Shown here: positions 17,781-27,400 of the stretch, piece by piece
Position numbering within the stretch: position 1 is the first letter of the stretch
Layout: every line of letters starts with the position of its first letter
Source: Halococcus saccharolyticus DSM 5350
Lineage (GTDB): Archaea; Halobacteriota; Halobacteria; Halobacteriales; Halococcaceae
DNA length: 64,000 bases
Assembly (NCBI RefSeq): GCF_000336915.1
Contig: NZ_AOMD01000025.1
Span: forward strand, 96,430-160,429
Direction: 5' to 3'
Position numbers and translations under genes: made by a program
The notes under the pieces: model-generated
What the model saw: only the letters and a program-made list of their open reading frames with translations
Told to the model about the DNA's origin: nothing
Database searches by the model: none

Positions 17781-18689
17781 CTAGACGCCGCGGCCCTGCA
17801 ACTTCTCTTCTTCGGGGAGGTCGACGTTCGCGTCGCCTTTCATTCCCTTGCCAGTGTTCGTGGCGATCCGTGCGAGCGTCTCGGGGTCGTCCCACGAGTT
17901 GGTGGCCTCGACGATCGCCTCGCCCATCGCGGCGGGGTTCTCCGCGCCGAAGATGCCCGAGCCGACGAAGATGCCGTCACAGCCGTGGTGCATCATCAGC
18001 GCGGCGTCGGCGGGCGTTGCGATCCCGCCGGCAGCGAAGTTCACGACTGGCAGGCGGCCGGCGTCTGCGGTCTCGTGAACGAGGCCGGCGGGGGCCTCGA
18101 TCTCGCGGGCGTAGGCCTCGCGCTCCTGGTGGCTCATGCCCTCCAGTTTCCGGATCGCACCCTTGATCGTACGCTGATGGTGGACCGCCTGATTGACGTC
18201 GCCGGTACCGGCCTCGCCCTTGGTTCGGATCATCGCCGCACCCTCGTCGATCCGTCGGAGCGCCTCACCGAGGTTCCGCGCGCCACAGACGAACGGTGCG
18301 GTGAAGTCGCGCTTGTCGATGTGGTACTCGTTGTCCGCCGGCGTCAGCACCTCGCTCTCATCGATCATGTCGACGCCGACGGCTTCGAGGATCTGGGCCT
18401 CCTTGGTGTGGCCGATCCGTGACTTGCCCATCACCGGGATCGAGACTTCCTCGACGATCTCGGTGACGTCGGCGGGATCGGCCATCCGCGCGACGCCGCC
18501 GCGCTTTCTGATGTCGGCGGGGACGGCTTCGAGCGACATCACCGCGACCGCACCGGCGTCCTCCGCGATTCGCGCCTGCTCCGCGTTCACGACGTCCATG
18601 ATAACCCCACCCTGTTGCATCCGGGCGAACCCGCGCTTCACGAGGTCGGTACCGCGTTTCAGTTCCTCCAAGTCGGTCTCGTCGGCCAT
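17781..18689 (-). CDS. pdxS: Pyridoxal 5'-phosphate synthase subunit PdxS
   Basis: Lyase subunit of the ribose-5-phosphate route to PLP, normally partnered by the glutaminase PdxT. The 302 residues carry [17 protein letters not shown], the first active-site Lys in VMGKSRIGH, the second in [11 protein letters not shown], and the phosphate loops [12 protein letters not shown] and VGSGIF. No pdxT is adjacent. The ATG at 18689 ([13 protein letters not shown]) is chosen over an in-frame ATG eight codons upstream. It is divergent from a PLP-dependent cysteine synthase gene, 178 bases apart. Confidence 0.96.
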   Translation of the reverse strand: MADETDLEELKRGTDLVKRGFARMQQGGVIMDVVNAEQARIAEDAGAVAVMSLEAVPADIRKRGGVARMADPADVTEIVEEVSIPVMGKSRIGHTKEAQILEAVGVDMIDESEVLTPADNEYHIDKRDFTAPFVCGARNLGEALRRIDEGAAMIRTKGEAGTGDVNQAVHHQRTIKGAIRKLEGMSHQEREAYAREIEAPAGLVHETADAGRLPVVNFAAGGIATPADAALMMHHGCDGIFVGSGIFGAENPAAMGEAIVEATNSWDDPETLARIATNTGKGMKGDANVDLPEEEKLQGRGV

Positions 18690-18711
18690 GACCGGAGTTG
18701 CCGCCCGACGC

Positions 18712-18719
18712 ACTTAACC
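18712..18719 (-). promoter_or_regulatory. Possible TATA box of pdxS
   Basis: On the minus strand GGTTAAGT lies 23-30 bases before the pdxS ATG; moderate match to a leaderless promoter. Confidence 0.4.
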
Positions 18720-18867
18720 CTCCTCTTCGGCCACAGATCGTTCGGCCGCCGAAGGCAGAAGGACCAAACGTCGGCCGCGCGAATACTGCCTCAGTCGTAA
18801 CGATGATACCGCTCATGTCCCCCCCGAACCAGGCCGCCGAAGCCAGTCCCGCGCCCCCGCACGACCG

Positions 18868-19848
18868 ATGACGACGCATCGAGAGCCACTCGATTCGGTG
18901 AACGAGACCATCGGCGAGACCCCGCTGGTTCGCGTCCACGCCGCGCCCGAGTCGGTCCCGGTGTACGCGAAGCTCGAATCGTTCAATCCCGGCGCGAGCG
19001 TCAAGGACCGGATCGGGCAGTACATGCTCGAAGAGATGCTCGACCGCGGCGACCTCGATCCTGGTGGGACCGTAATCGAACCAACAGCGGGGAACACGGG
19101 AATCGGGATCGCGCTCGCCGCTACCCAGTTGGACGTCGAGGCGGTGTTCGTAGTGCCCGAGCGGTTCAGCCTCGAAAAGCAGCAACTGATGCGATCGCTG
19201 GGTGCAGAGATCGTCAACACGCCGACCGACGAGGGGATGGGCGGCGCGATCGATCGCGCCGACGAACTCGCCGCCGAACACGAGAACGCGGTCGTGCCCC
19301 AGCAGTTCGCGAACCCGCTCAACGCCGAGGCGCACTACGCGACTACCGCGCCCGAGATCCACGACGCGCTCGACGGGCGGGTGGGCGCGGTGGTCGCAGG
19401 CTGTGGCACGGCGGGCACGCTCATGGGGATCGCGCGCTACGCCCGCGAGCAGCATCCGGAGACGTTCGTGGCCGCGGTCGAACCCCAGGGATCACGCTAC
19501 GCCGAGGTGATGGGCACCGAGGTCGAGGAAGGCGAGTACAAGACCGAAGGGATCGGCACGCACGATCCCTCGACGAACGAGCTGTTCGATCCCGAACTCG
19601 TCGACCAAGTCATCCGAGTCGGTGATCGCACCGCCCAGGACGAGCTCAAACGGCTCGCGAGCGAGGAGGGCCACCTCGTGGCGGCGAGCGCGGGGATGGC
19701 GAGCGTCGCCGCCCGCGACGTGGCCGAACGGATCCGCGACGGCGAAATCGACGCCCCCCACGACACGGTGGTGACGGTGTTCCCCGACTCCTCGGAGCGC
19801 TACCTCTCGAAAGGGATCTACGACGAATTCGAGAGCTGGGAGGGGTAG
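18868..19848 (+). CDS. Cysteine synthase / cystathionine beta-synthase (CysK family)
   Basis: Fold-type II PLP enzyme of 326 residues. The PLP-binding Lys is in GASVKDRIG (about residue 50), the cofactor-phosphate loops are GNTGIG and GCGTAGT, and ETPLVR is the usual N-terminal motif. Its start is 40 bases ahead of a cystathionine gamma-synthase/lyase gene, same strand, so the two probably form an operon for sulfur amino-acid interconversion. That context slightly favours cystathionine beta-synthase (reverse trans-sulfuration), but O-acetylserine sulfhydrylase cannot be ruled out from sequence. Confidence 0.9.
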   Translation: MTTHREPLDSVNETIGETPLVRVHAAPESVPVYAKLESFNPGASVKDRIGQYMLEEMLDRGDLDPGGTVIEPTAGNTGIGIALAATQLDVEAVFVVPERFSLEKQQLMRSLGAEIVNTPTDEGMGGAIDRADELAAEHENAVVPQQFANPLNAEAHYATTAPEIHDALDGRVGAVVAGCGTAGTLMGIARYAREQHPETFVAAVEPQGSRYAEVMGTEVEEGEYKTEGIGTHDPSTNELFDPELVDQVIRVGDRTAQDELKRLASEEGHLVAASAGMASVAARDVAERIRDGEIDAPHDTVVTVFPDSSERYLSKGIYDEFESWEG

Positions 19849-19888
19849 AAACGACAAGAGTCACAGTTCGCGCCACCCACGTCGACTC

Positions 19889-21076
19889 ATGGCGAACGAC
19901 GACAGTACGGACCACGACAGCTACGAGGATCACATCGAGACCCGCGCGATCCACGCCGGCCAGGCACCCGACGGGGAGACGGGCGCGCTGATGACCCCGA
20001 TCCACGCGAACTCCACGTACGTTCAGGATTCCCCCGGCAAGGATCGTGGCTACGAGTACTCCCGGACGGGGAACCCCACCCGCACCGACCTCGAAGCCAA
20101 CCTCGCCTCCCTCGAAAGTGGCGCACACGGTCGCGCCTTTTCCAGCGGGATGGGATCGATCAACACCGTTCTGAACCTGCTCGAAGCGGGCGATCACGTG
20201 GTGGCGGGCGATGACGTGTACGGGGGCACTCATCGGCTATTCACCCAGGTGTACGAAGACTACGATCTCGACTTCGACTTCGTCGACACCACCGACCACG
20301 ACGCGGTCGCGGCAGCCATGCGCCCCGACACCGAACTCCTCTGGCTCGAAACCCCGACCAACCCCCTCATGCGGGTGGTCGACATCGCCGCGCTCGCCGA
20401 TCTTGCCCACGACCACGACGCGCTGTGCGCGGTCGACAACACCTTCGCCACACCGTACCTCCAGCGGCCGCTGGAAGACGGTGCGGACATCGTCAGCCAC
20501 TCGCTGACGAAGTATCTGGGAGGCCACTCGGACGTAGTCGGTGGCGCACTCGTTGTCGATGACGACGACCTCGACGAACGGATCGGGTTCTACCAGAACT
20601 CGGTCGGCGCGACGCCCGGTCCCTTCGAGAGCTTCCTCGTTCTTCGGGGGACGAAGACCCTCCCCGTCCGGATGGATCGCCATTGCGAGAACACCCGCGC
20701 GCTCGCGACGTGGCTCGACGATCATCCCGACGTGAGCGAGGTGTACTACCCCGGGCTCGGCTCGCACCCACAGCACGACCTCGCCGCACGGCAGATGGAC
20801 GACTTCGGCGGGATGTTGAGCTTCGAACTCGACGGTAGCTTGGAGGAGGCGAGTACGGTCGTCGAGAGTACGGAGGTGTTCACGCTCGCCGAGTCACTCG
20901 GCGGCGTCGAGAGCCTGATCGAGCAGCCCGCCGCGATGACCCACGCCGCGATCCCGCGCGAGGAGCGCCTCGAAGCGGGACTGACCGACGGTCTGATTCG
21001 CGTCTCGGTGGGGATCGAACACCTCGACGATCAGCGTCGTGACCTCGACCGCGCGATCGACGCCGCACTCGACTGA
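19889..21076 (+). CDS. Cystathionine gamma-synthase/lyase family enzyme (395 aa)
   Basis: Fold-type I PLP trans-sulfuration enzyme. Seen are [15 protein letters not shown] and [11 protein letters not shown] at the N-terminus, FSSGMGSI as phosphate-binding loop, [15 protein letters not shown], the Schiff-base Lys in [17 protein letters not shown] (about residue 209) and the late [13 protein letters not shown]. Gamma-synthase, gamma-lyase and O-acylhomoserine sulfhydrylase are not separable by eye. It follows the CysK-type gene by 40 bases; together they could make cysteine from homocysteine. Confidence 0.92.
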   Translation: MANDDSTDHDSYEDHIETRAIHAGQAPDGETGALMTPIHANSTYVQDSPGKDRGYEYSRTGNPTRTDLEANLASLESGAHGRAFSSGMGSINTVLNLLEAGDHVVAGDDVYGGTHRLFTQVYEDYDLDFDFVDTTDHDAVAAAMRPDTELLWLETPTNPLMRVVDIAALADLAHDHDALCAVDNTFATPYLQRPLEDGADIVSHSLTKYLGGHSDVVGGALVVDDDDLDERIGFYQNSVGATPGPFESFLVLRGTKTLPVRMDRHCENTRALATWLDDHPDVSEVYYPGLGSHPQHDLAARQMDDFGGMLSFELDGSLEEASTVVESTEVFTLAESLGGVESLIEQPAAMTHAAIPREERLEAGLTDGLIRVSVGIEHLDDQRRDLDRAIDAALD

Positions 21077-21166
21077 CGGCAGTCGCTGCGGTTCGGCGGT
21101 CTCGATCGCACGCCGTCTGCCGATCGGACCGCCATCGTTTTGCCACGGCCACCCTTCGACCACGCA

Positions 21167-21880
21167 ATGGCCGGAGAACCCGGTGTCGGCCCGCTCGGGC
21201 GCGTCCTCGATGGGGAGGTTCCCGACAGCGACGCGCTGCCGTGGTACGTCGCACCGGTGCCGCGTGCGATCGAGGATCTCGGGTTTCGGCTCGTGTGGCT
21301 CGTTGTTACGGTGAACCTCGTCGGCACGGCCTTCGGTTTCTGGTACTATCGGGTCCAGTTCGCCGGAACCCCGCTGGTGATGTGGCCGTTCGTGCCCGAC
21401 AGTCCGGCAGCGACGTTGTTCATCGCGCTGTCGCTCGCGGCGTGGAAACTCGGCTACGATCCGGAGCGGCTGAACGCGCTCGCGTTTTTCGGGTGTCTCA
21501 AACTCGGTCTCTGGACGCCGTTCGTCCAGCTGTTCCTCAACGGCCCGAGTGGCATCGCGGCGTGGCTCTACTGGTTCCTCATCCTGAGCCATCTCGCGAT
21601 GGCGCTGCAAGCCTTCGTGATCCATCGCTACGCCGAGTTCCCGGTCGGCGCGGTCGCGATCGCTGTAGTATGGTACGGGTTCAACGACGTGGTCGATTAC
21701 TTCGTCCCGCTCGTCGGCGACTACCACCACACCCTCCTGCGCGCGGAGTTCGTCAACGGCGTGATCGATCACTCGCTGCCTGCCCACGACCTCGCCGCGG
21801 CCGCGGCGGTGACGCTGACACTGCTCGCGACCTTCCTCGTGCTCGCGACGCGGGTGAAGAAGCTCGAAGCCGGGCAGTAG
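21167..21880 (+). CDS. DUF1405-family integral membrane protein (237 aa)
   Basis: Five to six hydrophobic helices are visible, among them FRLVWLVVTVNLVGTAFGFW, LFIALSLAAWKLG, FGCLKLGLWTPFVQLFL, WLYWFLILSHLAMALQAFVI and a C-terminal LAAAAAVTLTLLATFLVLAT. The conserved polar pieces WYYRVQF and WYGFNDVVDYFVPL fit DUF1405. Function of the family is unknown. The ATG at 21167 matches where homology should begin. It is 91 bases behind the trans-sulfuration gene. Confidence 0.82.
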   Translation: MAGEPGVGPLGRVLDGEVPDSDALPWYVAPVPRAIEDLGFRLVWLVVTVNLVGTAFGFWYYRVQFAGTPLVMWPFVPDSPAATLFIALSLAAWKLGYDPERLNALAFFGCLKLGLWTPFVQLFLNGPSGIAAWLYWFLILSHLAMALQAFVIHRYAEFPVGAVAIAVVWYGFNDVVDYFVPLVGDYHHTLLRAEFVNGVIDHSLPAHDLAAAAAVTLTLLATFLVLATRVKKLEAGQ

Positions 21881-21962
21881 GCGGACAGTTGCCGACGAGG
21901 ACGAACGATGGTCGGCATCGAACGAACCGCCACCCGGAAGAACTGGAAACACGACGGTTCCA

Positions 21963-21970
21963 TTTATACT
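21963..21970 (+). promoter_or_regulatory. TATA box of the Orc1/Cdc6-like gene
   Basis: TTTATACT lies 24-31 bases before the ATG at 21994 and is one of the best archaeal TATA matches in the window, implying a leaderless transcript. Confidence 0.65.
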
Positions 21971-21993
21971 CGTTCGGCCGGCACCAACCGGGT

Positions 21994-22998
21994 ATGATCC
22001 AGGATGCCCGAATCCTCCAGGACGAGTTCATCCCGAGCGAGGTCGGGCATCGCGACGAGGAGATGGACGCGCTGACTCACGCGCTCGCTCCGGTGACGCG
22101 GGACGAGCCCGCCGAAACCGCCCTGCTGTTTGGCCCCTCGGGGGCCGGCAAGACCTGCCTCTCCCGGTTTGCTGTCGATCGGCTGCGCGAGAGCGTGATC
22201 GATCTCACCCACCAGTACGTCAACTGCTGGCAGGACTACACCAGATTTCGTGCGCTGTATCGCCTCCTCGAAGCGATCGGGCCGACCTACGACGTTCACC
22301 GCCAGTCGACGCCGACCGACGAGCTCCTCGAACGCCTCGAAAGCTACGACGGTCCGCCGTTCGTGGTGATCCTCGACGAGGTCGACCAGCTCGAAGACGA
22401 GAGCGTGCTCTACGATCTCTACCGAATCCCGAGAATCACGATGGTGCTGATCGCCAACCGCGAACCCGAACTGTTCGCGCGGCTCGACGAACGGCTCGTC
22501 TCGCGGCTCCACGGTGCGACCCGCATCCGATTCGAGAAGTACGCGATCGACGAACTCGTTTCGATTCTCGAAGACCGAGTTCGGTGGGGGCTCGACGAGG
22601 GCGCGATCGACCGCGACGGGCTCGCACGGATCGCCGACGCCGCCGCCGGTGACGCCCGTGTGGCGATCACCGTCCTCCGAAACGCCGCGCGGCGGGCCGA
22701 GCGCGACGGCACTGCAACGATCACGTCCACGATGGTCAAGGAAGCGATTCCGGCGGGCCGGACCGCGGTCCAGCGGAAACACGTCGATCAGCTCACACCC
22801 CACCAGCGCGTGCTCTACGAGATCGTCGACGACCACGGCTCGATCGCGCCGGGCGATCTCTACGAGGCGTACGCCGCGCGCGTCGACGACCCCAAAACCG
22901 ATCGGACGGTGCGCAACCACCTCTCGAAGCTCGCCCACTACAATCTCGTCGTCAAGGAAGGCGACGGCCGCGGGCGGACCTACCGGCTTCAGGACTGA
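21994..22998 (+). CDS. Orc1/Cdc6-family AAA+ ATPase (334 aa)
   Basis: Initiator-type ATPase, possibly origin binding. Walker A is GPSGAGKTCLS (about residues 46-56), Walker B is VVILDEVDQLED (about 126-137), sensor 1 is MVLIANREPE, and sensor 2 lies in DARVAITVLRNAARR. The C-terminal winged helix covers ~260-334 (LTPHQRVLYEIVDDHGS, TVRNHLSKLAHYNLV). It is shorter than typical Orc1/Cdc6 (about 400 residues), lacking the long N-terminal stretch, so it may be one of the many accessory haloarchaeal paralogues. No origin repeats were recognised beside it. Confidence 0.88.
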   Translation: MIQDARILQDEFIPSEVGHRDEEMDALTHALAPVTRDEPAETALLFGPSGAGKTCLSRFAVDRLRESVIDLTHQYVNCWQDYTRFRALYRLLEAIGPTYDVHRQSTPTDELLERLESYDGPPFVVILDEVDQLEDESVLYDLYRIPRITMVLIANREPELFARLDERLVSRLHGATRIRFEKYAIDELVSILEDRVRWGLDEGAIDRDGLARIADAAAGDARVAITVLRNAARRAERDGTATITSTMVKEAIPAGRTAVQRKHVDQLTPHQRVLYEIVDDHGSIAPGDLYEAYAARVDDPKTDRTVRNHLSKLAHYNLVVKEGDGRGRTYRLQD

Positions 22999-23060
22999 TA
23001 CTGGGCGTTCCGGAAGTCCGGCGCGCGGGTTCAGTATCGTTGGCCAGATAGTCCGACTGC

Positions 23061-23246
23061 ATGGACAGTCTCGAATCACTCAGCGCCCGCGCTCGCCGTG
23101 TAAGGTCGTTCGTTGCTGACGACGGCGACGCTGCACACGGCGAGAACGACGTTTCGCGGGTCTACCGGTACCTCCGGCTCGTGAAGTTGACCCTCGTTAT
23201 CGTCGCGACGGCGCTCACGATCGCCCGGATGCTCGGTTGGTTGTAG
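23061..23246 (+). CDS. Very small single-TM protein (61 aa)
   Basis: Hypothetical. The N-terminal ~38 residues are charged (MDSLESLSARARRVRSF), then a single hydrophobic helix LVKLTLVIVATALTIARML precedes the C-terminus. Start ATG at 23061, 62 bases behind the Orc1/Cdc6-like gene. Codon use (GC-rich third positions) fits a real gene. Function unknown. Confidence 0.6.
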   Translation: MDSLESLSARARRVRSFVADDGDAAHGENDVSRVYRYLRLVKLTLVIVATALTIARMLGWL

Positions 23247-23322
23247 TCTCGTCTCAGTGTGGAAGTTCCGGCACTCCGTCCCGCTCGCTTACACCGGCTT
23301 GTCGGTTCCCTCCCGGTGGGGG

Positions 23323-23916
23323 ATGCAGATGATCGGCGCAACCACCTTCTGTCCGAAGACCGGTGCACAGCTCTCCGAACGACGCCACTACGACGAACAC
23401 GGCCGTGCGCTCCGCGCACCCGTTGCGGACGGAATCGTCGCTGAGACGGAACTCGATGGCGAACTCACGGCGGGGTCGATACGGTCATCGCGACGCGCGC
23501 TGCTCGCGCACTTTCGCCGCAGTCATCAGTACCACGAAGCGGAAAACGCCGCCCTCTACCGGAAGGTCGCGCTCTGGCTGCGCCGGCTCAAGCAATCGGC
23601 GAGCGGACCGCGGGCACCCGACGCGATCGTCTGGCTCGCGTTGAGCGCACGAGTGCGCCACGCGGATCACGACGCCGACTGGATGCTGGCTCACGTCGAC
23701 GTTCGCTGTCCACGGTGTCACGGCCGGCTCAGCTACGAGCAGATCGGAGCAGGGACGATCTACGCAGCGTGTGGAACCGACTGCACCGACGACAGCGCGG
23801 ACCGGTTGACCGAGATCGAAACGCTTGCCTGCGATCTCTACGCTCGGTCGTTCCCGTCGGTCGGCGGTCCGACGTTTCCACAAAGCTGGCCACAGACAGC
23901 CGCTCCTCGGGATTGA
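23323..23916 (+). CDS. Hypothetical protein with Cys cluster (197 aa)
   Basis: Not recognised. The N-terminus reads MQMIGATTFCPKTGAQLS, the middle is a helical Arg/Leu segment (LYRKVALWLRRLKQ), and residues ~150-170 have CPRCHGRL followed by CGTDC, a probable zinc ribbon. A GTG 22 codons upstream is in frame; the ATG pair at 23323/23329 is preferred. It converges on the CARF-HTH regulator, 108 bases away. Confidence 0.62.
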   Translation: MQMIGATTFCPKTGAQLSERRHYDEHGRALRAPVADGIVAETELDGELTAGSIRSSRRALLAHFRRSHQYHEAENAALYRKVALWLRRLKQSASGPRAPDAIVWLALSARVRHADHDADWMLAHVDVRCPRCHGRLSYEQIGAGTIYAACGTDCTDDSADRLTEIETLACDLYARSFPSVGGPTFPQSWPQTAAPRD

Positions 23917-24024
23917 ACGGCAGCAATCGTGTGCTGGCCAGCGTCAGCCGTTCGGTGGTCCGCCTTCCGTTCGCACCTCGCCGTCTCGCGGGTCGTACCT
24001 CCCCGATCGACCGTTCGGAAATCC

Positions 24025-24924
<900 letters not shown>

Positions 24925-24946
24925 ACGCCTCCTATCGGCGAACGAC

Positions 24947-24954
24947 GAATAAGC
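24947..24954 (-). promoter_or_regulatory. TATA-like box of the CARF-HTH gene
   Basis: On the minus strand GCTTATTC stands 23-30 bases before the ATG at 24924, in an A/T-richer patch of otherwise GC-rich DNA. Confidence 0.5.
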
Positions 24955-24987
24955 GTTGTCGAGCGGACCGACCAGCCACGTCCTGCG

Positions 24988-25329
24988 TCAGTACACTCGT
25001 GTGCCGTTTTCGACCTCGGATTCGGGCTGAAGGTGGACGACGCCGTCGGCTGCGTCGACGCCAGTCACGAGACACTGACTCTCGTAGCCTGCGATCGAGA
25101 CGGTGCCGAGGTTGACGACCGCGATCACCTGGCGACCGAGGAGTTCCTCGCGGTCGTAGCGCGTCAGCCCGGCCGCCGACTGGAGGCGTTCGCCGCCGAA
25201 GTCGACGTCGAGTTTGTAAACATCCTTTCGCGCCTCGGGGAACTCCTCGACGGCGACGATCTCGCCGACGCGCATCTCCACGTCGTCGAGGAACGCTTCA
25301 GGGTCGATGTCGGGTTCGTCGATGCCCAT
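24988..25329 (-). CDS. tRNA-binding OB-fold protein (113 aa)
   Basis: Stand-alone EMAPII/Arc1p/CsaA-type domain. Seen are VEMRVGEIVAVEEFPEARK, YKLDVDFGG, and the late strand VIAVVNLGTVSIAGYESQCLV, matching the OB fold of the methionyl-tRNA synthetase C-terminal extension. It lacks any synthetase portion. Such free domains act as tRNA-binding or chaperone-like accessory proteins; the role in haloarchaea is not fixed. The gene precedes the CARF-HTH gene on the same strand, 63 bases apart. Confidence 0.85.
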   Translation of the reverse strand: MGIDEPDIDPEAFLDDVEMRVGEIVAVEEFPEARKDVYKLDVDFGGERLQSAAGLTRYDREELLGRQVIAVVNLGTVSIAGYESQCLVTGVDAADGVVHLQPESEVENGTRVY

Positions 25330-25429
25330 GAATCTCGTGTGTCGTCGGGTGTCATGACTGCACCGGAACCCGCGCGGCGGTCGGTGCGGTCGGTGGCCGC
25401 GGTGCGGTAGCGATGGCGGGGGCGGTGCA

Positions 25430-25688
25430 GCGGCGGTGGCGGGAGCGGTGCGACGGCGGTGCGGACCTCGGTGGATGAAGGGCGAGCGACCGAAGGGAGT
25501 GAGGGCTTCGGCGGTGCTGTGCGGTTGCGGAGGCGGAAAACGCTAGCAGTTCTACCGCGAGCGAGGCCGCAGGCCGAGTGAGCGGGCCGAGGAACCCCCG
25601 AGCGACGCGAGGGGGTGACGAGGCTTTTGATCCACATTTTGCCAGCGAGGGAGCGCGTAGCGCGACTGAGCGCAGCAAAAGGTGGGCG
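25430..25688 (-). repeat. Copy B of the 3'-adjacent dispersed repeat
   Basis: Begins right after the idi stop codon, in idi sense orientation. Shared blocks are a CCACCTTTT start, a diverged core with AAAATGTGGATCAAAA, CCCGCTCACTCGGCCTGCGG (identical to copy A), CCGCCGAAGCCCTC and the closing CTCGCCCTTCATCCACC. The distal part has GC-rich short direct repeats of the type GGCGGTGCGG. The gap 25330-25429 holds nothing else recognised. Confidence 0.8.
25676..25685 (-). terminator. Weak T-tract after idi
   Basis: On the minus strand the stop is followed by CGCCCACC and TTTT, the same layout as in the pdxS, hemA and secY copies but with a shorter T run. Confidence 0.4.
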
Positions 25689-26261
25689 TTAGAAATCGCG
25701 CCGCATCGCGATCTCGAACCAGGGACAGAGTCGGAGCTGTCGGTACCACCGTGGATTCTCGTGGAGATGCTCGTAGGGTGCCCACAGCAGGCCGGCGACC
25801 TCGCTCTCGTCGGGATCGAGGTCGGTGTCCGAGAGGGTGGCCTTCAGCACGGTGCAGACCTCGTGCTCGACGCCTTCGTCGTAGTAGTAGCGTTTGTACT
25901 CGAAGCGGTCGGTCACCCGGACCTCCTCGTACTGGTCGGCGGTGATGCCGAGTTCGTCGACCAGGCGCTCGCGGGTAGCCTCGACCTGGGTCTGTCCCTC
26001 GACAGGGTGGGAGGCAACGGTGCCGTCCCAGAAGGTGTCCCAGAGGCGCTTTTCCGGGCTACGTTGGGCGAGCAGGATGCGGCCGTCCTGATCGAAGACC
26101 AACACCGTGAACGCGCGGTGGCGAGTCCCGTCGCCGGTGTGGGCGTCGAGGCGGTTGACCGTTCCCGTCGACTCGTCGTCGGCGTCGACCGCGATCACGT
26201 CCTGGCCGGCGTTCGGGTGGGCCGTCCCGGCGTCCGCACTGGGTGAGTCGGGCGTGCTCAT
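25689..26261 (-). CDS. idi: Type I isopentenyl-diphosphate isomerase
   Basis: Nudix-fold enzyme that interconverts IPP and DMAPP for archaeal lipid synthesis. The 190 residues contain HRAFTVLVFD, RLWDTFWDGTVASHP, a Nudix-like helix QVEATRERLVDELGI, and EHEVCTVL, which holds the metal/catalytic Glu residues. The catalytic Cys expected before the second His (as in E. coli Idi) is Ala here: GTVASHP. This may be the haloarchaeal norm. The N-terminal ~30 residues are a Pro/Asp-rich extension. Confidence 0.88.
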   Translation of the reverse strand: MSTPDSPSADAGTAHPNAGQDVIAVDADDESTGTVNRLDAHTGDGTRHRAFTVLVFDQDGRILLAQRSPEKRLWDTFWDGTVASHPVEGQTQVEATRERLVDELGITADQYEEVRVTDRFEYKRYYYDEGVEHEVCTVLKATLSDTDLDPDESEVAGLLWAPYEHLHENPRWYRQLRLCPWFEIAMRRDF

Positions 26262-26363
26262 GGATGGGTCTCGCGGAGGGGCCTCAAAGCGGCTTCGACT
26301 CCCGGCAGAGTGGATCGTCGCTGGGGCTGTGCGGCCGCCGATCCGAACGCAGATGGACGAGAA

Positions 26364-27347
26364 TCAGTCCAGCGGTTCCGGGTCGATCTCGTAGCCTTCG
26401 CCGACCCGGATCGAGAGCGCCTCGCGCGCCGTCTCGACGTCGAGGTCGCGCGCCGAGAGCATCTCGCCGTCGAGGCTGAACGTCCCCGGCTCGCCGTCCC
26501 GGACCGACACCGAGAGCGAAGTGGTGTCGAGCCGGGTGATGTTCGACGTGTCGGTCCCTAGCAGCCGCCGGATGGCGGCCTCGCCGACGAGTTCCCCGGT
26601 CGGCCGGTTTTCGATGATGGTGACCTCGAACCGGCCATCCTCCATGTCGGCCTGGGTGTGACCCTCGACGGGGAACCGACGGCCGTTCCCGATGAGAACG
26701 AACGCCGCCTCGCCGCGCCACGACTCCTCGTCCGCGGCGGTCTCGACATCGAGCGTGAGTCCCTCGAACGACGCGGCGGTTTGGACGGTGTTCATCACGT
26801 ACGCGAGCACGCCGAAGCTGTCTTTCATGTCGGCGGTGGTCTCGGAGCTCGCGTCGGCGGTCAGCCCCGCGATCGCGGAGTTGACGAACGGTCGGCCGTT
26901 CGCGATCCCGAGATCGATCGCCCGGGTGTCACCGGTTTCGAGCACCGCGAAGGCTTCTTCGACGTCGTCGACACCGACGTTGCCGGCGAAGTTGTTGCCG
27001 GTTCCCGTCGGGACGACCCCGACGGTCGTCGAATCGAGTGCGTCGGCGTCGTAGAGGCCTCGGACCACCTCGTGGATCGTCCCGTCGCCCCCGGCGGCCG
27101 CGACGAGGTCGGCGTCGGCCGCTTCGCGGGCGAAATCGATGGCGTCGCCGGCCTCGTTGGTCTCGCGAACGGTGAAGTCGTGATCGGCGGCGAGTTCGTG
27201 GATCCGCTCGGTGTGATCGGCGCTCCCGCTCACCGGGTTCAAGACGAGAACCCGCGACGCCTCGATCCCGACGTCGGTGGCGTGGCCGCCGTCGGCGCGG
27301 ATGGATCGCCGGCGGGTCGGGGTCGTGAGTGCCGATCGTTCGGTCAT
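26364..27347 (-). CDS. Diacylglycerol kinase-like lipid kinase (327 aa)
   Basis: YegS/BmrU-type lipid kinase of the DAGK catalytic superfamily. After a disordered ~30-residue lead, RVLVLNPVSGSADH is the N-terminal motif; GGDGT (nucleotide binding) and PTGTGNNFAGN follow, and ATP-site residues recur in DLGIANGRPFVN. The C-terminal domain ends in FSLDGEMLSARDL. Probable substrates are archaeal ether lipids or other diacyl/dialkyl glycerols. The ATG at 27347 is chosen over a longer frame because MTERSALTTP abuts the divergent PHP gene. Confidence 0.88.
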   Translation of the reverse strand: MTERSALTTPTRRRSIRADGGHATDVGIEASRVLVLNPVSGSADHTERIHELAADHDFTVRETNEAGDAIDFAREAADADLVAAAGGDGTIHEVVRGLYDADALDSTTVGVVPTGTGNNFAGNVGVDDVEEAFAVLETGDTRAIDLGIANGRPFVNSAIAGLTADASSETTADMKDSFGVLAYVMNTVQTAASFEGLTLDVETAADEESWRGEAAFVLIGNGRRFPVEGHTQADMEDGRFEVTIIENRPTGELVGEAAIRRLLGTDTSNITRLDTTSLSVSVRDGEPGTFSLDGEMLSARDLDVETAREALSIRVGEGYEIDPEPLD

Positions 27348-27400
27348 GGGCCACCGATTGCGGACGGAACAGCAAAGGGCTGCCGGCTCCACCGTCGGCT

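Noticed and set aside
21881..21993. Replication origin beside the Orc1/Cdc6-like gene
   Set aside because: No paired origin-box repeats or long A/T-rich duplex-unwinding stretch is visible; the gap is short and mostly promoter.
24988..25329. Fragment of methionyl-tRNA synthetase
   Set aside because: It has its own start and stop and no synthetase remains are next to it; stand-alone domains of this size are common.
25352..25678. Pro/Arg/His-rich open frames in the gap before idi
   Set aside because: They coincide with copy B of the intergenic repeat and the same pseudo-peptides recur in the other copies, so they reflect repeat DNA, not coding.
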